Source: Pseudomonadota bacterium (lineage in GTDB: Bacteria; Pseudomonadota; Alphaproteobacteria; Acetobacterales; Acetobacteraceae). Taken from it: 36,963 nt of DNA. Shown in pieces: positions 28,263-36,963 of this stretch. A program made the position numbers and the translations under genes. The notes beneath the pieces are model-generated. The model made no database searches. It was given only the letters and a program-made list of their open reading frames with translations, and had not been told where the DNA came from. The stretch's first letter is position 1. Each line of letters opens with the position of its first letter. The DNA lies in assembly GCA_018971725.1 (NCBI GenBank), contig JAGXAE010000006.1, positions 1 through 36,963 of the forward strand, in the 5' to 3' direction.

Positions 28263-29657
28263 ATGACAATCGTACAAGCTTTGCCGGGCAACTGGCTGGA
28301 TACAGGAGACAACGCCTGGCAGCTTACCGCCGCCACTTTTGTCGGCATAATGAGCATTCCGGGCCTGGCGCTGCTCTATGGCGGTGCAGTGAAGAAAAAA
28401 TGGGCCGTTAACTCGGCCTTCATGGTGTTTTATGCCTTCTCGGCGGTTCTAATTGCCTGGGTGCTGTGGGCCTATAATATGTCCTTCGGCAAACCATGGT
28501 TGAACCTGCCATTCGGCCTTGGGCCTTTCGTCGGGCATCTCGATCCGACCACCTCCGCCTACAATATGGAGAAAGAGGCAATCATCCCCTCCGCCGCTGC
28601 CGCCATGCCAGCCCTTGGCTATGGCCAAGCCACGATGGTGTACTTCCAGTTCGTGTTCGCCGCCATCACGCCGATCATCCTGCTCGGCTCTCTGCTTGGC
28701 CGTGTCAGTTTCAAGGCCTGGATGATTTTCGTACCCCTGTGGACGACGTTCATCTATTCCGTCGGCGCTTATTCATTGTGGGGCGGTGGCTGGCTTTCAG
28801 GCCTGGGCGCCTGGCTTGGCTATAAGGATGCCGCAGGCGTGGTGGATTACTCCGGCGGCTACGTCATCCATCTAGCCTCCGCCGTTTCCGGCTTCACCGC
28901 CGCCGCGATCATCGGCCCGCGTCTGCCACGCGACCGTGAAAGCTTCCAGCCGAATAATCTGCTGATCACCATGGCAGGCGCCGGCCTGCTCTGGCTTGGC
29001 TGGTCCGGCTTCAATGGCGGCGACCCGTTCACCGCCAACGCCGATGCCGGCGTGGGCGTGCTGAACACCCACACCGCCACCGCCGCCGCGCTGCTTACCT
29101 GGACGCTGATGGATGTGCTGGCCTATGGCAAGCCCTCTATCCTGGGTGCGGTGAACGGCATGATCACCGGCCTCGTCGCCATCACCCCTGCCGCTGGCTA
29201 CGTAAACGGCACCGGCGCCATCATCATCGGCATCGCCGCCGCGGCACTGCCCTGGATGACCTGGAACTGGCTCGGCAAAACCAGTCCCATGCGCAAGGTG
29301 GATGACGTGCTGGGCGTGATCCACACGCACGGTGTGGCGGCGATCGTCGGCGGCCTGGGTGTCGGCCTCCTCGCTGACCCCAAGATGATTGAATGGTATG
29401 GCACCAAGAACGATGCCGTCTCCGTAACAGGCTTGTTCTACGGCGACTTCCATCAGTTCATGCTGCAGATTTACGGCGCCGTGTTCATCATCGTCTATAA
29501 CATCGTTGGCACCTTCATTCTGCTGAAGCTCATCGGTCTGCTCGTGCCCCTGCGCATGGATGATGAAACCCTGCTGATCGGTGACGACGCGGTGCATGGC
29601 GAGGAAGCCTACGCAATTTATGCCGACGGCCAGAAAGTACCGGTCCTGGGCGACTAA
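28263..29657 (+). CDS. Ammonium transporter, second (divergent) subfamily
   Basis: NAWQLTAATFVGIMSIPGLALLYGGAVKKKWAVNS; GGYVIHLASAVSGFTAAAIIGPR; LLWLGWSGFNGGDPFTAN; VIHTHGVAAIVGGLGVG. Start at MTIVQ preferred over 28161. Confidence 0.93.
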   Translation: MTIVQALPGNWLDTGDNAWQLTAATFVGIMSIPGLALLYGGAVKKKWAVNSAFMVFYAFSAVLIAWVLWAYNMSFGKPWLNLPFGLGPFVGHLDPTTSAYNMEKEAIIPSAAAAMPALGYGQATMVYFQFVFAAITPIILLGSLLGRVSFKAWMIFVPLWTTFIYSVGAYSLWGGGWLSGLGAWLGYKDAAGVVDYSGGYVIHLASAVSGFTAAAIIGPRLPRDRESFQPNNLLITMAGAGLLWLGWSGFNGGDPFTANADAGVGVLNTHTATAAALLTWTLMDVLAYGKPSILGAVNGMITGLVAITPAAGYVNGTGAIIIGIAAAALPWMTWNWLGKTSPMRKVDDVLGVIHTHGVAAIVGGLGVGLLADPKMIEWYGTKNDAVSVTGLFYGDFHQFMLQIYGAVFIIVYNIVGTFILLKLIGLLVPLRMDDETLLIGDDAVHGEEAYAIYADGQKVPVLGD

Positions 29658-29679
29658 CCCCCGCCATTGGCCTACATGG

Positions 29680-29702
29680 ACGGCGCCCTTCATGGGCGCC
29701 GT
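29680..29702 (+). terminator. Terminator-like hairpin after the second ammonium transporter gene
   Basis: ACGGCGCCC-TTCAT-GGGCGCCGT followed by cttgcgttt (weak T tract). Confidence 0.55.
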
Positions 29703-29758
29703 CTTGCGTTTCAGCCGGTGGTGTTTCCGGCGGCGCGAAACTCTGGCAGGCTAGGCGC

Positions 29759-30940
29759 ATGACGCAAGCATGCGATATCGCGGTGGTGGGTGCTGGCCCG
29801 GTGGGCGGCACTCTGGCTCTGGCCTTGGCGGCACGGGGCCGCAAGGTTCTTTTGGTCGACAAGGCCGATCTGAAACCCATGGAGAACCCGAATTTCGACG
29901 GACGTGCCTATGCCATCGCGCATGGGTGCAAGCCTCTGCTGCAAGAGGCCGGACTGTGGGAACGCCTGCCCTTCGCCCCCTGCCCGATTCTGGATATCGA
30001 CGTGACAGACGGCAAGCCGGGCCGCGCGCCCTCGCCCCTGAAGCTGCATTTCGACCATAAAGCCGTGGGCGACGACCCGTTCGGCTGGATCATTGAGGCA
30101 CGCTCCGTGCGCGTGGCGCTGAATGCGGCTCTGGCGGAGTCAGACGTGATTGTCCGCGCCCCGGCGGAGGCTCTGGTGAGCCGCCATGCGGAGAGTGCCA
30201 TCGTGCAGGTGGGGGATGAACGGTTCAAGACGAAGCTGGTGGTGGCAGCGGAGGGCCGGCAATCTCCGTTGCGCAACCAGGCTGGTATCAGCGTGACCCG
30301 CCTGCCCTACAAGCAGACGGCGGTGATTTTTGCCGTGGCGCATGAGGTGCCGCACAACAACGTGGCGCTGGAACATTTCCTGCCAGGCGGACCATTCGCG
30401 GTGCTGCCAATGACCGGCACGGCGGAACACCCCAACCTCTCCGCCGTCGTATTCACCGAGAGCGATACGAATGCCAAGCTGCTCTATGGCATGGATGATG
30501 CCGGGCTGCTGCGGGCGGTGCAGGCGCGGCTGGGCAACCGGCTGGGTCGGCTGGAACTGGCCGGGCGGCGCTGGCTCTACCCGCTCTATGCCATGTACGC
30601 GGCGCGCTATTACGATACGCGCCTGGCCTTGGCCGGAGATGCCGCGCATGGCGTGCACCCCATCGCGGGACAGGGCTTGAATTTGGGGCTGAGGGATGCC
30701 GCCGCGCTGCTGGATCTGGCGGGTGCCGCGGATGACCCAGGCGCGGAGTCTGCGCTGCGCGCCTATCAGGCGAAGCAACGGCCTATCAACATGGCGATGC
30801 TGCTGGGCATGGACGCGTTGGACCGGCTCTTCTCCAACAATTTCCCACCGGTTCGGTTGGTGCGGGACCTCGGCCTTGCGGCGGTGGAGCGCATGCCGCG
30901 CCTGAAGCAGCGCTTTATGCTGGCGGCCATGGGGCGGTAG
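29759..30940 (+). CDS. UbiH/UbiF/Coq6-family FAD-dependent monooxygenase (ubiquinone biosynthesis)
   Basis: CDIAVVGAGPVGGTLALALAARGRKVLLVD; LALAGDAAHGVHPIAGQGLNLGLRDAAALLDL. Confidence 0.92.
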   Translation: MTQACDIAVVGAGPVGGTLALALAARGRKVLLVDKADLKPMENPNFDGRAYAIAHGCKPLLQEAGLWERLPFAPCPILDIDVTDGKPGRAPSPLKLHFDHKAVGDDPFGWIIEARSVRVALNAALAESDVIVRAPAEALVSRHAESAIVQVGDERFKTKLVVAAEGRQSPLRNQAGISVTRLPYKQTAVIFAVAHEVPHNNVALEHFLPGGPFAVLPMTGTAEHPNLSAVVFTESDTNAKLLYGMDDAGLLRAVQARLGNRLGRLELAGRRWLYPLYAMYAARYYDTRLALAGDAAHGVHPIAGQGLNLGLRDAAALLDLAGAADDPGAESALRAYQAKQRPINMAMLLGMDALDRLFSNNFPPVRLVRDLGLAAVERMPRLKQRFMLAAMGR

Positions 30941-30948
30941 GTAACCGA

Positions 30949-31473
30949 CTAACTGCCGATAACCTTTATATCAAGAGGCTTTTCGCCCTTCATGAGTTTT
31001 GCAAGACCCTGCCTAATGGCCAATTGATCCGTGCTTTCGTCGACATGCCCTTGAGGGAAATATACTCCTCTTTTTAGACTAACGTCGTTAAAATCGTAGC
31101 CTAGTGACTTGCCCATAGCTTTCAGCAAGGAGATCAATAAGCCTGTTCCTTTTTCAAAATGGGTTCGTGCCTCGCCCTCACTTTGCGGAATTTTTTCATT
31201 AAGAAAATCAAGGTAATTTGCCCAAGCGTCTCTTACTTCTTTATCTTTTCTATTTGTCCCATCAAATAATAACTCAATCAAATTTAACGCTTGAACATGA
31301 TCATTTGATCCGCCCCTAACGGCGCGAGTTGCCATCAGAGTTTGGAACAGCATCCTTTTGCGTTCCTTTCGATTTTGTGAACGTTCAAGCCATTTTTGTG
31401 CTTGGACAGCCGCCACTGGCCCCAAAATAGTAGCTGCGATGAGCAGCCCATCTGACACAGTGATCCCAGTCAA
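30949..31473 (-). CDS. Hypothetical protein resembling DUF6680, membrane-anchored, TTG start
   Basis: MTGITVSDGLLIAATILGPVAAVQAQKWLERSQNRKERKRMLFQTLMATRAVRGGSNDHVQALNLIELLF...DKEVRDAWANYLDFLNEK; SD aggagaggg upstream of the TTG; visibly AT-rich relative to its flanks. Confidence 0.65.
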   Translation of the reverse strand: MTGITVSDGLLIAATILGPVAAVQAQKWLERSQNRKERKRMLFQTLMATRAVRGGSNDHVQALNLIELLFDGTNRKDKEVRDAWANYLDFLNEKIPQSEGEARTHFEKGTGLLISLLKAMGKSLGYDFNDVSLKRGVYFPQGHVDESTDQLAIRQGLAKLMKGEKPLDIKVIGS

Positions 31474-31648
31474 CGTTCAACCCTCTCCTGAAACGAGAAA
31501 GCAACGATCGGCTTTTTCCACCTAAGCCTCCTCAACCCCCACAATATTTTTATTATTACACTTCTGCAATTCATTCTCCTAGATAACAAATTGCAAAATA
31601 CATCAATGCGTTATCCTAGAAGCTCCTTTCTGTAGTAAATAACCTATC

Positions 31649-33445
31649 ATGTTCCTGACTCTTCTCATTCTTCTGGCCGCCATCGTGCTGGCCGTCCCGC
31701 TCTCCCGTTATGCGGGGCTGGGAAGCATTCTGGGCTATCTCGTCGCGGGGGTGGTCATCGGCCCTTCCGTGCTGGGGCTGGTGACCAATGTAAACGAGAT
31801 CAGCGATGTGTCGGAACTCGGCGTGACCATGCTGCTGTTCCTGATCGGGCTGGAACTGCGGCCGCATCGGCTATGGGTGCTGCGCAAGGCGGTGTTTGGC
31901 CTCGGGCTGGGGCAGATGGTGCCCACCTCCCTGGTGCTGGCTGGCATTTTGATACTGTTCGAGGTGCCACTGCGCGATGCCGTGGTGCTGGGCATCGGGC
32001 TGGCGCTGTCCTCCACCGCCATCACCCTGCCCTTGCTGTCTGAACGCAATCTGCTGCCCACCATACCGGGACGCGACGCTTTTGCCGTGCTGCTGTTCCA
32101 GGATATGGCGGCGATTCCGGTGCTAGCCCTGCTGCCAATTTTAGCAGGCGGCGGCACGGAACATTTCTCCTGGCTGGCGGTGGCGCGGGGGGCGGCCGTG
32201 GTGGCGGCCATTCTGGCGGGCGGTTATTTGCTGGTGCCCTATGTGTTCCGCATGGTGGCGGCGGCCAAAGTGCCGGAAGTATTCACCGCCACCGCGCTGC
32301 TGCTGGTGGTGGGTACGGCGGCGCTGGCGCACTGGGCGGAGCTCTCGGCCTCTCTGGGCGCGTTCCTGGCCGGGGTGATGGTTTCGGATTCGGAATACCG
32401 GCACGAGTTGCAGGCTGACATCGAACCCTTCGAGGGGCTGTTGCTGGGGTTCTTCTTCATCTCCGTCGGCATGTCAGCCGACCTGGGGCTGCTGGAGCAC
32501 AGGCCGCTGGAAATTCTGCTGCTGGTAATCGGGCTTTCCGTGGTGAAAGCGGGCATTGCCTTCGTGGTCAGCTATCTGCGCCGCCGCCTGTCCGGCGCGG
32601 CCCTGCGCTTTGCTCTGGCCTTGCCGGAGGGCAGCGAATTCAGTTTTGTGCTGTTCGCGGCGGCAGTGGCGGCGGGCACGCTGGACAAAGTTCTGGCGGC
32701 GGAAGCCACGCTGGTGGTAGCGCTCTCAATGATGGTGGCGCCGATCCTGTTCGCCGGATCGGAACGCTTCGTGATGCCGAAGCTGGAAGCAAAGAAGAAA
32801 CAGCGCCCGTTCGACAAGTTCGAGGACACGCAATCCGCCCCGGTGATCATCTGCGGGTTCGGGCGCGTGGGGCAGATTGTCGGGCGCGTGCTGGCGATGC
32901 AGAATATCCGCTTCACGGCCTTGGACCGCAGCTCATCCCAGGTGGATTTCGTTCGCCGCTTCGGCGTGAAAGTGTTTTACGGCGACCCTGCGCGCGAGGA
33001 GGTAATGCGTTCAGCCGGCGCGGAAAGCGCGAAGGTGCTGGTGATCGCGCTGGATGACATGGCTGCCGGCGTGGCGGTGGCGGAAATGGTGCGGCGTAAA
33101 TTTCCACAGCTGCGGGTGGTGGCCAGAGCGCGCAACCGCCACCATGTGCATCTGCTGATGGGGGCAGGCGTTGACTTGTTCGTGCGCGAAACGTTTTTCT
33201 CATCTCTACGGTTGACCGAAATCGTTCTGGATGAACTGGAAGTTCCCCAGGAGCAGACCCGGCACGCCATCGAATTGTTCCGCAAGCATGACGAGAGAAT
33301 CCTGAATGAAAGCTATGGCTTCGGGAATGACGAGGCCAAGTTGATCCAGACCGTTCAGGAAGCCGCGAAGGACCTGCAGGAAGTGTTCGAGGCGGATATG
33401 AGTGACTTCAACAAGGGCAAAAGCCAGGACGGCGCGGCAGCGTGA
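31649..33445 (+). CDS. KefB/KefC-type monovalent cation:proton antiporter with TrkA-N (RCK) domain
   Basis: AGLGSILGYLVAGVVIGPSVLGLV, ELGVTMLLFLIGLELRP, LSSTAITLPLLSERN, C-terminal PVIICGFGRVGQIVGRVLAMQNIRFTALDRSSSQVDFVRRFGVKVFYGDPAREEVMRSAGA. Confidence 0.94.
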   Translation: MFLTLLILLAAIVLAVPLSRYAGLGSILGYLVAGVVIGPSVLGLVTNVNEISDVSELGVTMLLFLIGLELRPHRLWVLRKAVFGLGLGQMVPTSLVLAGILILFEVPLRDAVVLGIGLALSSTAITLPLLSERNLLPTIPGRDAFAVLLFQDMAAIPVLALLPILAGGGTEHFSWLAVARGAAVVAAILAGGYLLVPYVFRMVAAAKVPEVFTATALLLVVGTAALAHWAELSASLGAFLAGVMVSDSEYRHELQADIEPFEGLLLGFFFISVGMSADLGLLEHRPLEILLLVIGLSVVKAGIAFVVSYLRRRLSGAALRFALALPEGSEFSFVLFAAAVAAGTLDKVLAAEATLVVALSMMVAPILFAGSERFVMPKLEAKKKQRPFDKFEDTQSAPVIICGFGRVGQIVGRVLAMQNIRFTALDRSSSQVDFVRRFGVKVFYGDPAREEVMRSAGAESAKVLVIALDDMAAGVAVAEMVRRKFPQLRVVARARNRHHVHLLMGAGVDLFVRETFFSSLRLTEIVLDELEVPQEQTRHAIELFRKHDERILNESYGFGNDEAKLIQTVQEAAKDLQEVFEADMSDFNKGKSQDGAAA

Positions 33446-33446
33446 A

Positions 33447-35222
33447 TTACAATGCTTGCGCCACTTGCCTGAAGATTTGCGCGGGCAGCGTGCCGCCCAG
33501 AAGCTCCTTGCCGGGCGTGTTGTTGTCGTTCCCCAACCAGACGGCGATGATGTCCCCTTTGGCATAGCCGACGAACCAGCCGTCCCGGTAATCCTGCGTG
33601 GTGCCGGTTTTGCCCGCCGTATAAACGCCCGGAATGAATGCCGCCTTGCCAGTGCCGGAAAGCACCACTTGGCGCATCATATTGCCCACCGCATAAGCAT
33701 CCCCCGCTGGAACAACCCGCTCCGGCGGGGTGATGGCGGCGGGCACGCCGTTGATGGCTGTGATGCCATAGGGTGTGACACGCTCGCCGCCATTGAAGAA
33801 AGCGGCATAAGCAGCAGCAAGCTGAATCACCCCCACACCACCCGTGCCCAGCGCCATGGTGGCGTCGTCGGGAAAATGATCATCCAGCCCCAGCGTGCGC
33901 GCCACGGCAATCACACGGCGCGGCCCGCCGGCGCGCAGCAGAATGCGGATAGCGGCGGTGTTCATGGAATCCGCCAGCGCCTCGGTCATGCTCACCTCGC
34001 CGCGATAGCCGCGCTCATAATCATGCGGACGATAGCCGCGCAGATCCAACGGCGCGTCCAGCACCGTGCTGTCAGGCGACATCCCGGCCATCAGCCCGGC
34101 TAGCCAGACAACGGGCTTGATGGCCGAGCCTGTTTGGCGACGCGCCAGCACGGCGCGGTTATAGCCCTCGCGGTCGCCTACCCCACCCACCATGGCGCGC
34201 ACCGCACCGGTTCGCGCATCCAGCACCACCACAGCACCTTGTGAGACACCGTATTTGGCACCCTGTGTCTCGATGGCGGAATCCAGCGCGGCCTGAGCCA
34301 CTATCTGCGCCCCCGGGTTCATCGTGGTGGTAAAGCTGATATCCTCGCCCTCCGGGATCAGCGCCGCCTCGCGCTGCATGGTCCAGAGCGCGAACCAGGA
34401 AGTGCGGGAAACCGGCGAAGCGGCATCGTCAAGCTGCGCGGTCGCCACGTTCTCCTGCCCGGGTGAGATGACGCCGGTGGCGACCATTGCGTTCAAAACC
34501 TCCGTGGCACGGCTTGCCGCGGCCTGGGAGTTCGCCAGCGGGTTAAGGCTGGAGGGCGCCTTGGGCAAACCGGCCAGAATGGCGGCCTGGGCCAAAGTGA
34601 GACGCGACGCCGGTTCGTTGAAGTAAAGCCGCGCCGCGGCATCCACCCCGTAAGCGCCACCGCCGAGATAAACGCGGTTGAGATAGATGCCGAGGATTTG
34701 CGCCCGGCTGTAATGGCGCCAGAGCCAGAGCGAAAGAAACGCCTCCTGCACTTTGCGCCGCAGCGTGCGCTGGTTGCCCAGGAACAGAGTTTTGGCCACC
34801 TGCTGGGTGAGGGTGGACCCACCCTGCACCACGCGGCGGTGAATGACATCCGAGAGCAGAGCGCGGAAAATACCCCATCCGTCAAACGCGCCATGCTCGT
34901 AGAAACGCCGGTCCTCGATGGCGATGAAGGCGGCCGGAACATAAGGTGGCAGCTCAGACGGCAACACCACGCGGCCAGACACATCCCCGAATCGAGCCAC
35001 GAGATGGCCTTGCGGGTCGAGAAGCCGGATCGCCGGGCGGCGTGGCTGAGTGACCGCGATGGCGGGATTCGGCAGGTTCCAGGTGAACCAGAGCGCAACC
35101 AGCCCCACCCCCACCGCGCTCCAGATTCCCAGCATGACAAGCACCCGCGCCACCGCCCAGGCGCTGTCAAGGCGGCGCTTAAGCTCGGGGGACGGCTTGG
35201 GGATCGATGGCATCGTCGGCAT
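33447..35222 (-). CDS. Bifunctional penicillin-binding protein (PBP1A-type transglycosylase/transpeptidase)
   Basis: GT51 motifs IEDRRFYEHGAFDGWGI, GGSTLTQQVAKTLFL, RRKVQEAFLSLWLWRHYSRAQILGIYLNRVYLGGGAYGV; TP motifs TGSAIKP, SMNTAA, KTGTTQDYRDGWFVGY. Confidence 0.95.
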   Translation of the reverse strand: MPTMPSIPKPSPELKRRLDSAWAVARVLVMLGIWSAVGVGLVALWFTWNLPNPAIAVTQPRRPAIRLLDPQGHLVARFGDVSGRVVLPSELPPYVPAAFIAIEDRRFYEHGAFDGWGIFRALLSDVIHRRVVQGGSTLTQQVAKTLFLGNQRTLRRKVQEAFLSLWLWRHYSRAQILGIYLNRVYLGGGAYGVDAAARLYFNEPASRLTLAQAAILAGLPKAPSSLNPLANSQAAASRATEVLNAMVATGVISPGQENVATAQLDDAASPVSRTSWFALWTMQREAALIPEGEDISFTTTMNPGAQIVAQAALDSAIETQGAKYGVSQGAVVVLDARTGAVRAMVGGVGDREGYNRAVLARRQTGSAIKPVVWLAGLMAGMSPDSTVLDAPLDLRGYRPHDYERGYRGEVSMTEALADSMNTAAIRILLRAGGPRRVIAVARTLGLDDHFPDDATMALGTGGVGVIQLAAAYAAFFNGGERVTPYGITAINGVPAAITPPERVVPAGDAYAVGNMMRQVVLSGTGKAAFIPGVYTAGKTGTTQDYRDGWFVGYAKGDIIAVWLGNDNNTPGKELLGGTLPAQIFRQVAQAL

Positions 35223-35301
35223 TCCCCCTGCTGCCCAGCTTGGCCCCGTGGCGTCAACCGTGGTTTGACCAGGGCGCCAGAATCGCTAAACAGGCCCCAG
35301 T

Positions 35302-35388
35302 GCGGGCGTGGCGAAATCGGTAGACGCAACGGACTTAAAATCCGTTGGGAGCAATCCCGTGCCGGTTCAAGTCCGGCCGCCCGCACCA
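35302..35388 (+). tRNA. tRNA-Leu(TAA)
   Basis: GCGGGCG...CGCCCGC acceptor with encoded CCA; anticodon arm ACGGA-CTTAAAA-TCCGT; long variable arm; ggTTCAAgtcc T-arm. Confidence 0.97.
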
Positions 35389-35567
35389 ATATCCGGTACA
35401 CAAAGCCGCCGTCTGGCAAATTCCCACTTGGAACGAAATTCAAAGCTAGCCTTCGACCAGCCAGGTCGCGTCTCCCGCCCGTTTTAGCCTTGAACCAGCC
35501 CGGCTTTCCGGCAAAGGTGGCAGGGTGGCTATAAACCTTGGGCGCCACGGCTCCATAGGAGGCAAGA

Positions 35568-36407
35568 TTGGCGGGTGAGGAACCAGCCTTGGACGAGGCC
35601 GGCCCGCGCAGCCGTGCGGTTCCCGCGCCAGGCGGCAAGGTGGCGCATGCTGGCTGGCTCACAACCACCGTCGTGCTGCTGGCGGCCATCGGGCTGTGGC
35701 AGCTTTGCTCGGTCCTCCAGCTTTTTCCGCCGATTGCCCTGCCCTCACCCGCCAAAGTGTGGAGTGCCTTCGTAACCTTGTTCACTATCGGTTATGGCGG
35801 GCATACGATCTGGGTGGATATCGGCATCAGTTCTCTGCGCGTGGCGGTGGGCTTTATCGGCGCGGTGATCATCGGCGTACCACTGGGGCTGATGATGGCG
35901 CGGGTTCAGGTTATCTTCCGCATTATCGACCCATTTCTGCAGTTCATACGGCCCGTGCCGCCCTTAGCCTATATTCCGCTGCTGGTGGTGTGGTTCGGCA
36001 TCGGGGAGCTGCCGAAAATATTACTGATCCTCGTCGGCACCATTCCGGTGATCATCATCGGCACCATTTCCGGCGTGAAGGCCACGCCGCCCTTGCGGCT
36101 TTCCGTGGCGCGCACGCTGGGCGCCACGGAAGGGCAGATTTTCCGCCATGTCATTCTGCCTTCCGCCTTGCCGGAAATTTTCACCGCGGCGCGGGTGGGC
36201 ATTGGCGTGGCGTGGTCGTGCCTCGTCGCGGCGGAACTCATCGCCGCGGATCAGGGGCTTGGCTGGCTGGTGCAATATGCCGGGCAGGCCTTGCAGGTTG
36301 CCGTGGTGATCGCAGGGATCATTGTCATCGGTATTCTTGGCTACGCGATGGAGCTGGTGATCCGGCTCGCCGAAAGCCGCTCCGTGCCCTGGCGCGGGCG
36401 GGAATGA
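35568..36407 (+). CDS. ABC transporter permease (SsuC/TauC-like)
   Basis: LRVAVGFIGAVIIGVPLGLMMARVQVIFRIIDPFLQFIRPVPPLAYIPLLVVWFGIGELPKILLI; EAA-type loop ARTLGATEGQIFRHVILPSALPEIFTAARVGIGVAWSCLVAAELIAA. Confidence 0.93.
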   Translation: MAGEEPALDEAGPRSRAVPAPGGKVAHAGWLTTTVVLLAAIGLWQLCSVLQLFPPIALPSPAKVWSAFVTLFTIGYGGHTIWVDIGISSLRVAVGFIGAVIIGVPLGLMMARVQVIFRIIDPFLQFIRPVPPLAYIPLLVVWFGIGELPKILLILVGTIPVIIIGTISGVKATPPLRLSVARTLGATEGQIFRHVILPSALPEIFTAARVGIGVAWSCLVAAELIAADQGLGWLVQYAGQALQVAVVIAGIIVIGILGYAMELVIRLAESRSVPWRGRE

Positions 36408-36429
36408 ACCACATAGCAAAGGGGGCATC

Positions 36430-36963
36430 ATGTTGAAGAAACTTCTCCGCGCCGGGCTTCTGGGCGCCAGCGCTTTGGCCGTTACAGCGCCGCTGGCCAA
36501 GGCCGCGCAGCCGGATATCGTCATCGGCTACGAGAATAACGGCGCTGATCCGTATATGGTCACGCAAGGGCTGGGACTGTTCCAGAAAGACATCGCCGGC
36601 AATGTCACACTGAAGTTTTTCGATTCCGGCCCGGCGGCGATGAGCGCCCTGGCTTCCAACTCCCTGCAATTCATGTGCGGGCTGGGCATTCCACCTTTCG
36701 TGGCGGCAGTGTCTCAGGGCTTGCCGCTGGCCATCATCTATAACCAAGAGCGTTACACCACTGCCGCCGGGATTGCCGTGCGCCCTGGCACCGGCATCAA
36801 CTCCATCGCCGACCTGAAGGGCAAGAAAATCGCCATCGTGCAGGGCTCTCAAGCCAGCTTCGAGCTTGCCACCTTCCTGCAACAGGCGAATGTGCCGTTC
36901 GACTCCGTCCGGCAGATCAACATGTCCCCGCCCGAGATGCGGGTGGCCTACTCCACCAACAGC
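36430..36963 (+). CDS. ABC transporter substrate-binding protein (SsuA/TauA-like), truncated by window end
   Basis: Own translation MLKKLLRAGLLGASALAVTAPLAKAAQPDIVIGYENNGADPYMVTQGLGLFQKDIAGNVTLKFFDSGPAAMSALASNSLQFMCGLGIPPFVAAVSQGLPLAIIY...; signal peptide; open to the window end and absent from the ORF track. Confidence 0.88.
   Translation, partial: MLKKLLRAGLLGASALAVTAPLAKAAQPDIVIGYENNGADPYMVTQGLGLFQKDIAGNVTLKFFDSGPAAMSALASNSLQFMCGLGIPPFVAAVSQGLPLAIIYNQERYTTAAGIAVRPGTGINSIADLKGKKIAIVQGSQASFELATFLQQANVPFDSVRQINMSPPEMRVAYSTNS

Noticed and set aside
18700-35400. Possible genomic islands next to tRNA-Val and tRNA-Leu
   Set aside because: No integrase, transposase or direct repeat of the tRNA 3' ends was seen nearby; the flanks are housekeeping genes.
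34698-35534. Plus-strand 278-aa ORF containing GEIGRRNGLKIRWEQSRAGSSPAART
   Set aside because: It runs antisense to the PBP gene and through tRNA-Leu; not a protein gene.
34493-35785. Minus-strand 430-aa ORF containing VRAAGLEPARDCSQRILSPLRLPISPRPH
   Set aside because: It translates tRNA-Leu antisense plus an alternative frame of the PBP gene; a typical spurious ORF.
1-36963. CRISPR arrays, prophage or multi-gene defence systems
   Set aside because: No regularly spaced repeats, cas, phage structural or known defence genes were found on either strand.

Overview
The window is a GC-rich, mostly housekeeping stretch of an alphaproteobacterial chromosome. Gene content and gene order suggest Acetobacteraceae/Rhodospirillales (inference only). 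In order I read: the 3' end of a likely SRP RNA, dnaX-ybaB-recR, a PLP-dependent decarboxylase, hisG-hisD, a Stf0-type sulfotransferase, a GST, DUF1150 and Hsp20, def-fmt-truA, dnaE, a small membrane-anchored hypothetical protein, an S9A prolyl oligopeptidase, a ClC channel, tRNA-Val(GAC), infA-maf-rng-yacG, an EamA transporter, tkt-gap-pgk, a divergent pair of unlike ammonium transporters, a UbiH-type monooxygenase, an AT-rich orphan gene (DUF6680-like), a KefB-type transporter, a PBP1-type transglycosylase/transpeptidase, tRNA-Leu(TAA), and the start of a nitrate/sulfonate/taurine-type ABC transporter. I found no CRISPR array, integrase, transposase, prophage or obvious multi-gene defence island, and I do not claim a new multi-gene system. 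The observations most worth follow-up are: (i) a two-palindrome intergenic element that runs into hisD and encodes its last ~16 codons; (ii) face-to-face sigma-54 (-24/-12) promoters for the two amt genes, with a dyad between them and no glnK/glnB nearby; (iii) a maf gene whose only start preserving the SASPRR motif is AUU, overlapping the infA stop; (iv) a ROSE-like RNA thermometer candidate upstream of hsp20; (v) an AT-rich single-gene insertion.
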